NCBI GenBank assembly: GCA_029207755.1
Contig: JARCOQ010000003.1
Location: forward strand, 88,483,646 to 88,547,645
DNA: 64,000 nucleotides
Source: Chamaea fasciata
Lineage: Eukaryota; Chordata; Aves; Passeriformes; Sylviidae
Reading direction: 5' to 3'
A program made the translations under genes and the position numbers. Positions 26,938 through 38,101 of the stretch are shown here, in pieces (within the stretch, counting starts at the first letter, position 1; the number at the start of each line of letters is the position of its first letter). A model generated the notes under the pieces. The model was not told the origin of the DNA. It worked only from the letters and a program-made list of their open reading frames with translations, and ran no database searches.

Positions 26938-29900
26938 AATACAATGCTTACAAAATGTTGAGAAAAAAAAAATAATTGCCTTCATAATAGTCCTGTACTG
27001 CCTTAACCTGAAGTCCTTTGTGCATATCAAAGCATGAGATACTTTTAAAGTAAATGCTCTTCTAAATTAAATGAACTATCAAAAGTCCTAGAATATGGCC
27101 TTCATTATAGGCAGGTCTCAATCAGTAAGGTTTTATTCAGGCATAGCTTTGTCTTCTCCCCTTTTCTTTAGAACAGAACTGAATTTAGGAAGATTCTTCC
27201 CCACCCCTCATCCCCATCCTGCTCTCCATGAATAAGGGCAGGATTTTGTGAGGATAAGTAGCTCTGAAAATGGAATAACACTTTGTCTCTCCACAAAGGA
27301 GCTGATAGCAATGGTGAACAAAACACTGAGAAATAATAAACCTGTTTTATGTTGTCAAGCCAGGGCTATTTCTGTTTTGCTGCTTCTAGAAGAAATTAAT
27401 TTCTTCTCCCAGTTCAGGGCTTTGTTCTGCATTATCTTAGAGCTGGAAACATTTGTCTTATCCCATTCGTTATTTATCTAGCTTTCGTTACTGCTGTGAA
27501 CACTGATCTGTGTATAAAACAGAAACAGTCACTGATACAAATGCGTTTTTTGAATGGTAAACATATTCCTTGATTCTGGTTGTAAAACCCTATTAAATTA
27601 TATTTTATAAAGTAAGTTTTACAGTTCTAGTTGAAATGTATTCAGGCTGCATCAAACAGGGAAACAAATATTCTTCTAAGTGTAAACATGCATTTTCTAC
27701 CAGTCATTGTACTTAACATGAGGCTTGAATGCTGGAGCTGTTAACTATAGCTTAGATTTGTTATACCTATGGTACGTTGTCCTGAGGTAGTTTGTACAAA
27801 AACTTTGATGAAAACTGAGGAGCCAGAGCTTTGGCTTTGGACACCTTACTTTCTGATTGCTTGTGTGGGGTGAAGTGTGAAAGTAATCAGGATGCATATA
27901 AATCTCCTGAAACTGTGTGTATATATTGGTTGGGGAAGATGTTGGAGATACTAGCTGTAGATAAAGGAAAGATCTATTGAGCTGTATCCTCTGTCAGGTT
28001 TTATTTTGCAGAGGAGAAGGTTTATTGCACAGCTGTTGATACACGAAGTATCGTGTGCATTTGATTATAAGTAAAGCATCCCCTGCTTTCATCTGATCAT
28101 ATTCCCCTGAAGACATGCATCATCTCCCCCAGACAAATTTTTAAAACTCTAAGAAAATAATATATAAAATCTCTGCCATAAACCAGGAAGGGTTTCTGCG
28201 AACAAACAGAAAGCCTAGCTTATGTTCATAAACATGATTGAAAAGTTAAGCCACCTATAAAAACACCTAGTAACACAACAATATTTTTCAAGTGGAAGTT
28301 TGTTTGCTTACCAGCAGTGAAAGCTTTCTGTTAATGCTCTCTTCTCTATATGTCAGCATTTCTCAGCTATCCTCTCCTAATACGACCAGATATTATCCCA
28401 AAGACTTAGAGCTAATATTATTTGGAGAAAATTTGTACACATGGCAGAATTGGATTGGATCTGAGATTGCAGAATAAGATCTGCAGTTACAGCTGCTGTA
28501 CCAGGAATGTGTGTTTGTGGGCAAGGCTCTCCATTTTATGCAGTCCAGCTGCCTGAGTTTCCTCGTTTTCCTTCACTGTCTCTGTGCTCAGGTTGTGTGT
28601 GCATGCATGTGGCTGTAACTGGAGCCTAAACTTTCCAGCATTAAAATTGGTTCTGCATATATCTTCATTTAAAAAAACAAGAGAAATGAAGTTGTCTTTC
28701 AGATTTCCTACATTTTGTGCTGTTCGTTGAAACATCCTCTTTCTTATGTGCTGCTTTTACCTATATGTGAACATAAAGTATATCATTTTTCACAAGTCTT
28801 TGAGTCAAAGTAACTCTACCTGTACTTCCAGACCTTGGGAGTTTTGAGATTATAGGTTGTACTGAGGATATCCAGTGGCCCCAGACATGCTGGGAAGACT
28901 GAGCACAACAGTAGGATGCCAGATATAGTGCTGTGGCTTTTCTGCAACTTCAGACAAAACCAACCTAAGAGCAATTCAGTTTTTTAATTGTAAATAACTG
29001 CTTCCTTCCTGATATGTGTTTTGTAGATAGTGGATGAAATGTGAGTGTCTGTCTGCTACATAATCAATAGAATTAAAATCCCCAGCCACTTATTTCCTGT
29101 GAAGTGATTAAAATCCACTTAGTGAGTAGCATGGTCTATGCTGGCCATACTGCTCCTTTGCAGCAATATGTCAAGGTAATGATTATACAGTTTATGAAGT
29201 GCTTAAATATAAATGGTCAACATAAATCTTCACAGAGTTTATTTTAATAGTTTTATTCCATTCAGAGAACAAATGAAGTCAAGCTTTGGTTGGCCTTCTT
29301 ATAGTTTCCTCTGAAGTTACTTAACAGTTCTTTCACCTTTTGAGGGGTAGCTTTTCTTAAAACTAAGAAACACTGAAAGGATGCAGCAGAACATGGTTCT
29401 TGTCTGATTGATGATGGGTAAGTGTCACAAAAGATTTGGTGGTGAGGGGGGCCCTGCAGAGAAACAAAAACTATGCTGCTTGCTCAGCCATGCCTAATAA
29501 ACCTTTATATACATGAGTATATAAATGGGTGATTTTTGAAATCTTATTTCTATCAATAGATTAAGTCTACAATCTAGTATGAAAGTTCAGTTCTTGCCAT
29601 TTCTTCCTCATTGTTTCGTTTATTTTCATACAAAATTGAATAATCAGTTTGAAGCCAACAACTTCTTCTAAGCCAAGTTTTCCCTGGAAAAGGCAGAGCA
29701 ACAGTTTGAAGACACAGGATTGTTGATACATTGATTAGGATATTGACTTGAAATCCTACCCTATTTTGAAGAGTTGATAACTTTTATTAAAGCAACAGAT
29801 AGAGCTGGAAAAAAAGTAAAAACACACAAGCTTCAAAAAACTGGTTTTGGAGCTTCAAATCATGCTAAATTTTCCTGCAAATGTTATCACTTCCTACTTC

Positions 29901-31254
29901 GCCCACAGACACATTATCTTGCAGAAATCAATTATTTTGGTTTTATGTGGCAGTAGATTTTATCGTACATATTTATTTTTCCTGTGATTACGTACTATTT
30001 TCTTAGATAGTTTAACCAGTATTTGAAGGAGGTTAAAATTTATTTTTAATTAAGGCACTGGACTAAAAGCCAGCTTGGGATTTGGAACATCTGGCATGAT
30101 TCAGAGTTTGGGTGTTACTAACATGGCTGATGCATTTGTGTTGTTATATTCTTGCTGGTTAAAGTGGAAACAAGAATATTTCCCCATTTCTTTGTTTTTG
30201 AAATAGAAGGTAGAGCAAAACAGAGTATATTATAACATCTTTATAGACTTTTGTGTGTATGTTTGTCAGCATCATTTTCTTGATTGATATTTCTTATTGT
30301 CATGTTCTTTTTCTCTGAAATAAAAGAAAGGAAGTGCTGATACAGTGACACACCTTTGGCTTTGGTGGAACTTATTCTTTGTTGAAAGCCAGACTAGAAT
30401 ACTGTCTGTTCAGACATGAACATAATTCCAAAACATCTTAAGCAAGTGCTGATGATGTCCAGTCAGCTTTTGAAGACCACATACCATAGCACTTTTAAAA
30501 GATGCTGGAAATAATAAAAAATAATAAATTGAAAAGACTATTGATTCCAGAATAAACAAATTATTTAATATACTCCCCCCTTTTTGCTGCCTTGTGTCGA
30601 CATGATTTTAATACCTCATTTACTTATTGTTCTGTCTTCTGATTTTTTTGTAGACATCTCTTCATACAGAAAAAACTGTTGTATGTGTAACATGAAGTGT
30701 GTAGTGTTTAGGAATATTAGCAGTGTGGCAGACAAAGCCATGTTCATTTTAGAAAATGTCGTTGAATATCTATCACGATCTATTGATTGTCATTTGTTCT
30801 GGTGCTGGCAAAACAGGTATTTGAACTCAATACACGAAACTGCACTTATTTTCAAGTCAATATGCAAGGCATCAAATCCTAAGAATCTATCTAAAGCTCC
30901 AACTTTGCAGGATATATAACTTGCCAGTGGAACTGGCTAACTTAGCAAGAACCTAGGCATTCTGTGAGTTTCACCAGTACTGTCCCATGAGCAAATACCT
31001 TGTTTAGCAATTCACTAAACCTAGCAGCCACTGGCCTGTTAGTCCTAGAGAAAAGTCTCACAGAGTTGAAATAAACCATGAATGCATTGCCTGTCTTTCA
31101 CACTAGAGGAGTGAATATATTGGTTCTCCAGTCTTTTATCTCTGTCAATAAGCCTCAAAACTAAGTAGGAGTATTTCTTTTAAAGGAAAGCAACATTTTC
31201 TTGTTTAATCATCATGTATATTTATTATGTTTTTGGAAAAGTACCTATGGGTCT
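26938..31254. other. Intronic stretch before the KH exon, nothing recognised
   Basis: About 4.3 kb without a recognisable repeat. Intron next to a conserved alternatively spliced gene's exon could hold conserved regulatory elements, but none can be identified without a genome alignment. Confidence 0.5.
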
Positions 31255-31281
31255 AAAAGAGTTGTCTTATTTTCATTCTAG
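31255..31281 (+). promoter_or_regulatory. 3' splice site of the KH exon
   Basis: A short pyrimidine-rich run with four interrupting purines leads to CTAG directly before the first codon (TTC). Its position is fixed by the conserved family reading frame, which starts at FNF. The tract is shorter and less pure than the long T-rich tracts elsewhere in the window. Confidence 0.8.
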
Positions 31282-31398
31282 TTCAATTTTGTTGGGAAAT
31301 TGCTTGGACCAAGAGGAAACTCTTTAAAGAGGTTACAAGAAGAAACAGGTGCAAAAATGTCCATCCTGGGAAAAGGATCCATGAGAGATAAAGCTAAG
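31282..31398 (+). CDS. KHDRBS2: KHDRBS2 (SLM-1) internal exon, KH-domain part
   Basis: This internal exon is 117 bases, phase 0 at both ends, and encodes 39 residues without a stop. It starts after a pyrimidine-rich stretch ending in AG (31280-31281) and is followed by GT (31399-31400). The peptide begins [19 protein letters not shown] and ends [14 protein letters not shown] is the GXXG loop of a KH domain, which contacts the RNA backbone. Family knowledge: Sam68, SLM-1 and SLM-2 are STAR proteins that dimerise, bind A/U-rich RNA and control alternative splicing in the nucleus. The residues TGAK after the EE pair, together with KLLGPRGNS and KMSILG, fit KHDRBS2. KHDRBS1 has ILGPQGNT here, and KHDRBS3 as I recall it has LTK instead of GAK. 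The exon before should end in the KQYPK region and the exon after should start EEELRK; neither was found. Orthology rests on recalled family sequences, not an alignment. Confidence 0.9.
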
Positions 31399-31404
31399 GT
31401 ACTG
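31396..31404 (+). promoter_or_regulatory. 5' splice site of the KH exon, weak consensus
   Basis: The exon ends AAG and the intron starts GTACTG. The -1 G, the GT and the +3 A fit the consensus, but +4, +5 and +6 (C, T, G) do not. The usually strong +5 G is absent. The position is fixed because the protein family continues with EEELRK from the next exon. Confidence 0.75.
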
Positions 31405-31949
31405 TGTCTGGATTCTGGTTGCAATTAGTGCTGAAACGTATGTTGGTTTAGATGTTACACTTAGATTGCCTGTCTGTTTATTAATGACTCAATTAAAAGG
31501 CCTATAATAGACTCTTGACTCCAAGGCTAGTTTGTTTTTTTCAGTTTACATCATGTGCTTAAATATACTTTTTTTCTTGCTATGCCAACCTTGCTTAGAC
31601 CTTCACAGTCGCTATAGTACCACTGTTATTTAAATAATTCACCTAAAGGAGAAACCAGATTAAAGTTAATCTGTTCTGAGAGAAGTCTCTTTCTCCTTTG
31701 AAAGTACAGCTTGTAAATATTGCTGCTTTCATACTGGTGTACATGAATGAGTTTTCTCTTTTGTTTTCTGTTTCTTTAGAGGTTTTTTTTTTTTTAAATG
31801 TTGAATATTTATTCAGGGTATAGTTCTAGGAAAAGATAACAAAGTGGATGTTTTACTTGTGTGTAAAAATGCACTATAGATAAAGAAAAAAAAAGTGTTT
31901 GGAATCACCTGGTTAATGCCCCTAATTACTTGCAGGTAAGTGTTACTCC
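31405..31949. other. Intronic stretch after the KH exon, nothing recognised
   Basis: Ordinary sequence with a T-run at about 31783. No feature seen. Confidence 0.5.
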
Positions 31950-32241
31950 TCCTCATGCTGTTCCCTGTCCAGTTTATGTACTGAACATGTTCTATGGTAT
32001 GGGATATCCCTTTGGCCTGTTTGGGTCAGCTGTCATGGCTGTGCTCCCTCCTGGCTTCTTGTGCAGCTCCTCACTGGCAGAGCATGAGACACTCAAAAGT
32101 CCTTGGCTTGGGGTAAGCACTGCTTAACAACAGTCCAAACGTTAGTGTGTTATCAATATTATTCTCATGCTAAATCCTGAACACAACACGGGACCATTTA
32201 CTAGGAATGAAATTAATACTATCCCAGCTAAAACCAGGACA
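31950..32241 (-). mobile_element. Partial LTR (avian ERVL-type), antisense
   Basis: On the + strand it reads GGTATGGGATATCCCTTTGG, TGGGTCAGCTGTCATGGCTG, then ATCCCAGCTAAAACCAGGACA at its right end. The complement of that end, TGTCCTGGTTTTAGCTGGGAT, is the start of a common avian LTR, so this is the U3 part lying antisense to the gene. The R/U5 half is missing: the match fades left of about 31950. It belongs to the same family as the split LTR at 53293-54180. A 65-codon open frame over it (31930-32127) is LTR sequence and not coding. Confidence 0.8.
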
Positions 32242-35200
32242 TTAAGGAAACCTTCACATGTATTGGACCCAAAGAACAAATGCTGATTGCATTGTGATGT
32301 CTTCTTTTAGAGTCTGTAGAACAGCAGTATTATGGTCAACATAGAAATAATGACTGCTAATTTCACTACATTTTAACTGTGTATAGCCTCTAGTAATGTT
32401 GTGCATTATTCTTCTTTCTGTCACCTCTGTCATTAATCTCATTAGCTAAAATTATGAAGCAATAATATGCTGAAATAAAGAAAAAAACAGATTTTTTTGG
32501 TTGGCATTATTTCGTCTTGGTAATGTATATCAGCAATCACATAGACATTGTGAGGTCTGCAATTGCAATATTAAAAAATAAACCCACAAACCAGACAAAT
32601 TTAGCTCACAGATTGTATTTAATTTTTCGTAGTTTCCTTCTTGACATTTTTGTCAGATGTTTAGTGACACTTAAGTTATGATTATAAGATAATAAATGTT
32701 GAATACACTACTGATTTTATTTCCAGGTATTGACAGGTAAAATATTTTAATTACTTATGTCTAACTTCTGTAATAATAAATCTTTTCTTGGATGAGAGAA
32801 TGTATGTGCTGCTAAGTAGCAGAAATTTGCATCAGTAGTACATCTGATCCCCACTCACTCCATTCTCAGCCACCCACTAGGATTATTATTGCTGAGAGCA
32901 TTAATTTCCCAGACAGGGGAGTGTAAAGATGTTTAAACATGTTATTAGACAGGCTAAAACTTCTGATTTTGGTCACTTTTCTGATTATATAATTTGATTT
33001 TCATCTGATCATATTGAACAGTGCCAGCATGACAGGTACTACATTCACTCATGAGTATGTCAGCAAAGTTCAGGGTATTTTTTTTTCCTCTTCGAGAGGT
33101 TTTTAGTCCTTAAGAGTAATCTGAAATTGAGTATGAGCTTCATGAAAACTCATAAGACTGGTGTAAAAAAATGAAGTTCTAGGGTAAACTGGCATTAAGT
33201 ATAGCAGTCATGAAAGCAATTTTTGTAGAGAAAGGCTCATAAGCAATTTATCTTAATCCAATTTAGACATTACTGATTCAAAACAAAACAAAATCCCTGT
33301 GCAATTACAGTGAGAGATAGGAATTTTCTGATCCATGTGCATCACTGTTACCAGTTCCTAGCAAAAGAATGTGAGAATGATCATGGGATGGGTAATAGTT
33401 ACAATTAGCATTTCAGAGAGGCTATTCTAGGTTGAGATACTGGTAAAATCTAAAGAAAATATGGTTGACCGTGAGCATAAATAAAGGTGGGAATTGCTAC
33501 ATTCCTAAGGAAAATACAACTTGCTCTGGTTAAAACAGTTTTCTTGTCAATAAACAAGTGCACTAGTACCATTTATGCAGTACTTTTTCAGTGATTTAAA
33601 TACAAATTACCGAAGTCTAGCGGCTTTTTGAACCATAAAACAAAGCAGTTTATGTAAATTGGCTGATAGAACTTTGTTTTGCAGGAGTATTCAAGAAAAA
33701 TCTATGTAATTTCTTTCTAGAAAATAGAATTTTCGTTAAAGCTGTCTATATTATGCCATGAGCCATAGCAGTCTCTAGACAGACTGCAGACACGTGTGCT
33801 TTTCCCCTCCAGTCTGGTGCAGCCGGATGCTGAGTTGCATCAGAGAAGCAGAAGCAGAATTTTTGCTGGAAAGTGCTAAATACATTTATGCCCTAGATCC
33901 CTGGATGCTTAAATCTTCAAAAAGAACTGATCTGCTGATTTGAGGTTTTTTAGTGCCAAAATGACAATAGGGGAGTTCTTGGCTCAACAGTGTGATTTTG
34001 GTCAGTAGTTTTGGTCATACAGAGGGGCAGTTTCCATGTCTGGGAAGCGATTAAATCAACGGAGGTATGTCTGTTCTTCAGAATTTCCTTATCTTCTTTA
34101 AAGAAAGCTGTTGTAAATTTTAGAGACTAAAGGCTTTAGGCTGTTTGCTTCCAGAGTAACAGGAAACACTTGTTAAAAATGACTTGAGGTTTTTGAGTAT
34201 CTGCTGTGCCTACAGTGTGGGAACGGAATAGATTAATTTGAAAAGGCAATGCAACTTTCCTAAAATGTGTATCATGAACAGCTTCAATTGTGTACAAAAT
34301 ACCACAGAGCTAATGTATGTCACAGAAAATTGTGTTAGAAGTTATGGAAGAGATGCCAAAGTATAACTGCGTCAGTAGTTATTTTTTTAACGAACATTTT
34401 TATTTTAAAAGTGACTAAATGAGTCTGTTTCCTAGAGCAGAATAACCTAAGAACAATAGAATGTTTTAATTTTGATTTAATAATATATTAAGTGTTAGAG
34501 AAAGATTTTTGGTTACTTTTCATTTTGTTAAAAAAATGAAAAATAGATTTTTAAACTGTATATCTTTTCCTGAAAACTCATTGTTGATCACCTGTAAGAC
34601 ATTTAGAAGACTGATCAGTTATTTAAACTACAGGGGGTCAGTCACATTGTCTTTGCTCCAGACATATTTTTGAACCACATTTTACTTACGTAGAGTGGGA
34701 TTTGGAAAGAAGTGTCCTTATAAAAAGGTTACATATTAGATTAAAAAAAGCTAAACCATCGATTTTTACAGTAGCACATGAGCTATCAGACACACATGAA
34801 GGAAAATGTAAGTCACAGTGTTTGCAGTAAATCTCCTGCATACTGATGTATAACTGCCATTCCATTTTAAAATTATTTTACCTAGAAAAATCCTGTCAAC
34901 ACTATATCCTGTTTTGCACACTATCTGTTTATTACCCGTTTCTCTCATTGCCTAAACTTCTGTTTACTTCTGTCTTTTGTCCTGGCTGTTGAAAGGATTC
35001 TGTTATTAAAGATTCATGTTGTCTTCCTATAAAACATGGAAAATTAGAGAACAAACTTGAACTGCACATTTGAAAAACCACGTAAACTAGTTGTCTGTGA
35101 CTCGGTGTTTCATCAGCTAATGAGCACTTTTAACTGCCGCCTTCTTCAAGTTTCAGTTTTTGTTAAAACTAGTTCTTAAGGAAAGAGAATTGCAGTCGAA

Positions 35201-37998
35201 CTATGTGCCTTTCATTAATCTGTGGGTTAAGTGCTTTGCAAAGGAGGTCCACTGTCACTGGACAACAGCTTTTCCTGTTAAACAGAATGTGTTTCATTAC
35301 CTTTTTTGTATAAGAACCGCCAAGCATTAAGAACTTGTTTGCAACTAAAAAAGTCTGAAATCAGCACACAGAGAAACTACTGAGATGCAATTATTACCAT
35401 GTTGGCTTTCGGGTGGTTTTTAACGGCTCTGTTATGTGAGTACCTTGAAAAAGAATTTGAAAATATGGGATAGTTGCAGTGTGCACTGGTCTCTTCTCTG
35501 TGAATTCCAAGTACTGTGAGGTCAGTCCTGCAACCTTTAAATAAATGTTTCAATATCTTACAGGATTAAGTCCATATGTAAATGTGCATAATGCCCAAAA
35601 GCTTTTTGGTTTGAAGCACAATTTTTTTTCATTAGGTCATGACTACCATGGGTGTAGTGTCCTAATAGTGGAAAGTTAGTTCTCTGATAGGATTCTCTTG
35701 ACTTCATTGTTTTTTCAAAAAAGTTATAAATTAATGCTCAGATAGCCCAAAAAGGAAGAAAAAAAGTTGCAGGTTTTGTCTATAGGATGTTGTGGTCCAA
35801 GCATTGCATTATATTTTTTCCCAGTGCTATTGCTTCACTGAAATGCGAGATCAAAGGTGTTGTCTTTAGTGTTCAGAGTTTTAAAAGCTTTTGAGTGTCA
35901 CTGCCTGTCAAAATGTTTGAGGTCATGCAGTATAGCTACATATGCAATATTTTTTCCAAGTGAGAGTGGCAGCATTCTCAACAAGAATAAGGAGTTACAA
36001 AAGACTTAGAAAGTTTTAAAAAAACAAAACAAAACCGATCAAGAGTCACCTAATGGTCCATTGCACGAGATTTTACACTGGTGCCACTCCACCTGTGCCT
36101 GTAAGGTCCCTTGCTCTGGCTTATGGCAATGGTAGTTTAACTCAGTGTATTGCCAGGAGTTTCACCTTTTATAGTTGGAGATAGCAATTTGGGAATTCCT
36201 ATAAAAACTCCATTTTAGTTTTTTAAAAGATAACCTTTAGATTTACTTCCAACCTGCTGGGAATTTTGATTTGGACTTTATGCAAAATCTCTGAAATATT
36301 AATTTCTTAGGCAAGGTATTTCTGTTGCCTTGAAGTACTCCTTTATCATCTTCAGCTGGAAAATCTCTAAGGGAAAGATAGAGCAATGTGTGGCATTTAA
36401 TTTCGAAAACTAGCTTACAGCTAGCAGCATCAATAGTAGTTTTAAATCCCTAATTGGTGCTCACCCATTTTGTCTTTTTTCTGTTAGGTTTCCCTTCTTT
36501 GTGTTTAAAAGTTGTAAGGACTTTGTATTTTTATCTCTACGGAAAAGGTACCTTAGAGCTTACAGCCATTTCACCCCATGAACAGGGTTTATGACCAAGA
36601 GCAGGAGTGGGCCCTCAGCTTGGCTTCAAGATGTGAAAAAGCAGGCCACCCCATCTTTTGAAATCTTCAACGACCATTTGCAAGAGGATGTTAACTCTTT
36701 AAATCCTACTGTAATCTGTATTCTCACAGTTTGTCCTTTAAGTGAGGATGTCAAAAGGTGCTGAAGACTTTCACACTCAAAAGCTAGGTTTTTACTTGAA
36801 AAAAAATTCTAAATAAAATGCTTCCTCCTTATACAGAGAAAACATAAGTCTGTTGGCAGGCACAGATTAAAAGAAGACATCATCTTTATCACTGTTTCCT
36901 CCAATGTTACTTGTATTCTAGCAACTTAGAGCTGCTCAACCACCCCAGTTTCTTGGAAAATACCTCTGTGTATCACCCCTACTGAGTTGTAAAGTCCTTT
37001 TTTCCCCTGATAGCGGAGGCAGTTTGAGGTAGATACAGATCACAACCATTGTATTCTAAGAAATAGAACCAGTATTTCTCATAATGGCTTTTATTCTATA
37101 AACTTCTACTGATTCTATTCAGTATTGCAACTGTTTAGGTTTTTACTAAAGGCAGATAATTATTCTCACAAGCTATTCACCTTACTGAGTCACACATCTG
37201 AATTGCAGTGTCACAACTACCTGGTAGAGCAACATTTAGGGAGACGACTCTCAACTATATACTCAGAAAATAGTAGTCATAACTAGCAGGTCAGTGGTAG
37301 GTGTTCAGAAAGTCTGTAAGAGGATCCTTTATTTCATCTGAGGTATATGTGACCCCACAGTCTTCATCTGCATAGAGCAGTTACCTCAGATACAAGCCAA
37401 GTTCCAGACTCACACAGACAAAATGTGTGCTCGTTCACCAGCACCAGTAGTCTCCAGGGCTTGCCAGTCCTTGGGAAGCTTTCATGCACCACCTTCTCAG
37501 CACGTCTTTTCATTTCTTTGACTTTCTTCTTTCTTTTCCTTGAAACTATTTTTCCATCAAAATTTACAGTTGCCTATAGAATCAGTTAGTGAGAAGTCAG
37601 TGGATGAGACATGAATGAAAAATGCTTTTTCCATTGCTTCTCTTAGGTGTCTAATGTCCATGCATTATCTGCCCCCTCTTATGTTTCACCAGCTCCTCAG
37701 ATCTGTGCAAATCAGCTTGTTTCCAGAAGGCTGTTCCTTCTCTTTTTTTCAGAAAACTCCACGTTATCCAGAGTGCAACACCTAGAAAAAAAACAAGTTG
37801 TCTTTTCTGCTTCCCAGCCACATTCTTTTAACTAAATTTGTATCTTTTGATATCACAGCAAACTGAGTGCTTTCAGTCATTTATTGTTCCTCTGGCACAA
37901 AAAGAATGTTTATTCAGTGAGAGTCTTTCTAGATCGGGAGTAATAAACCTCTTATTTTCTTGTCTTATCCCTGCATATTTTGGTATTCATGCCTTTTA
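32242..37998. other. Intronic stretch, nothing recognised
   Basis: AT-rich intron with short A/C-rich patches (about 33285 and 36016). No exon, RNA gene or clear repeat was seen. Confidence 0.55.
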
Positions 37999-38101
37999 CC
38001 TGTCTGCCAGGGATGTGGTGTTACAAATGATCTTGGGAAAGGCAGTAGGACTGTTGTCTTTCCCAGGGTCATTTGTAGCACCACATCCCTGGCAGACCAG
38101 G
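37999..38101 (+). repeat. 96-base palindrome; long hairpin in the sense RNA
   Basis: The arms 38002-38044 and 38055-38097 pair over 43 consecutive positions, 39 Watson-Crick and 4 G-U. The symmetry continues into the centre: 45/54 and 46/53 are G-U, 47/52 is A-U, 48/51 is G-C. One bulged C (38098) allows three more outer pairs, 37999-38001 with 38099-38101. The G-U pairs exist only in RNA from the + strand, the KHDRBS2 sense strand; on the other strand they would be A-C mismatches. The left arm contains GCCAGGGATGTGGTGTTAC and the right arm its near complement. No transposon ends or target-site duplication were recognised. It could be a template-switch product, a MITE-like remnant or a hairpin RNA precursor. 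The structure is read directly from the sequence; any function is inference. Confidence 0.9.

Larger units (their letters stand above)
1..31281 (+). other. KHDRBS2: Intron of KHDRBS2 upstream of the KH exon (partial)
   Basis: Inferred from the single exon: everything to its left lacks a recognisable preceding exon. That exon should encode the Qua1 region and the residues up to KQYPK. Short open frames of 60-120 codons occur on both strands, but none shows a domain, a family resemblance or splice-bounded conservation. The human gene is known to be very large with long introns, so a first intron piece of more than 31 kb is expected. Confidence 0.75.

Noticed and set aside
31930..32127. 65-codon frame soon after the KH exon, considered as the next KHDRBS2 exon
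   Set aside because: The sequence is LTR U3 and the peptide has no similarity to the expected EEELRK continuation of the KH domain.
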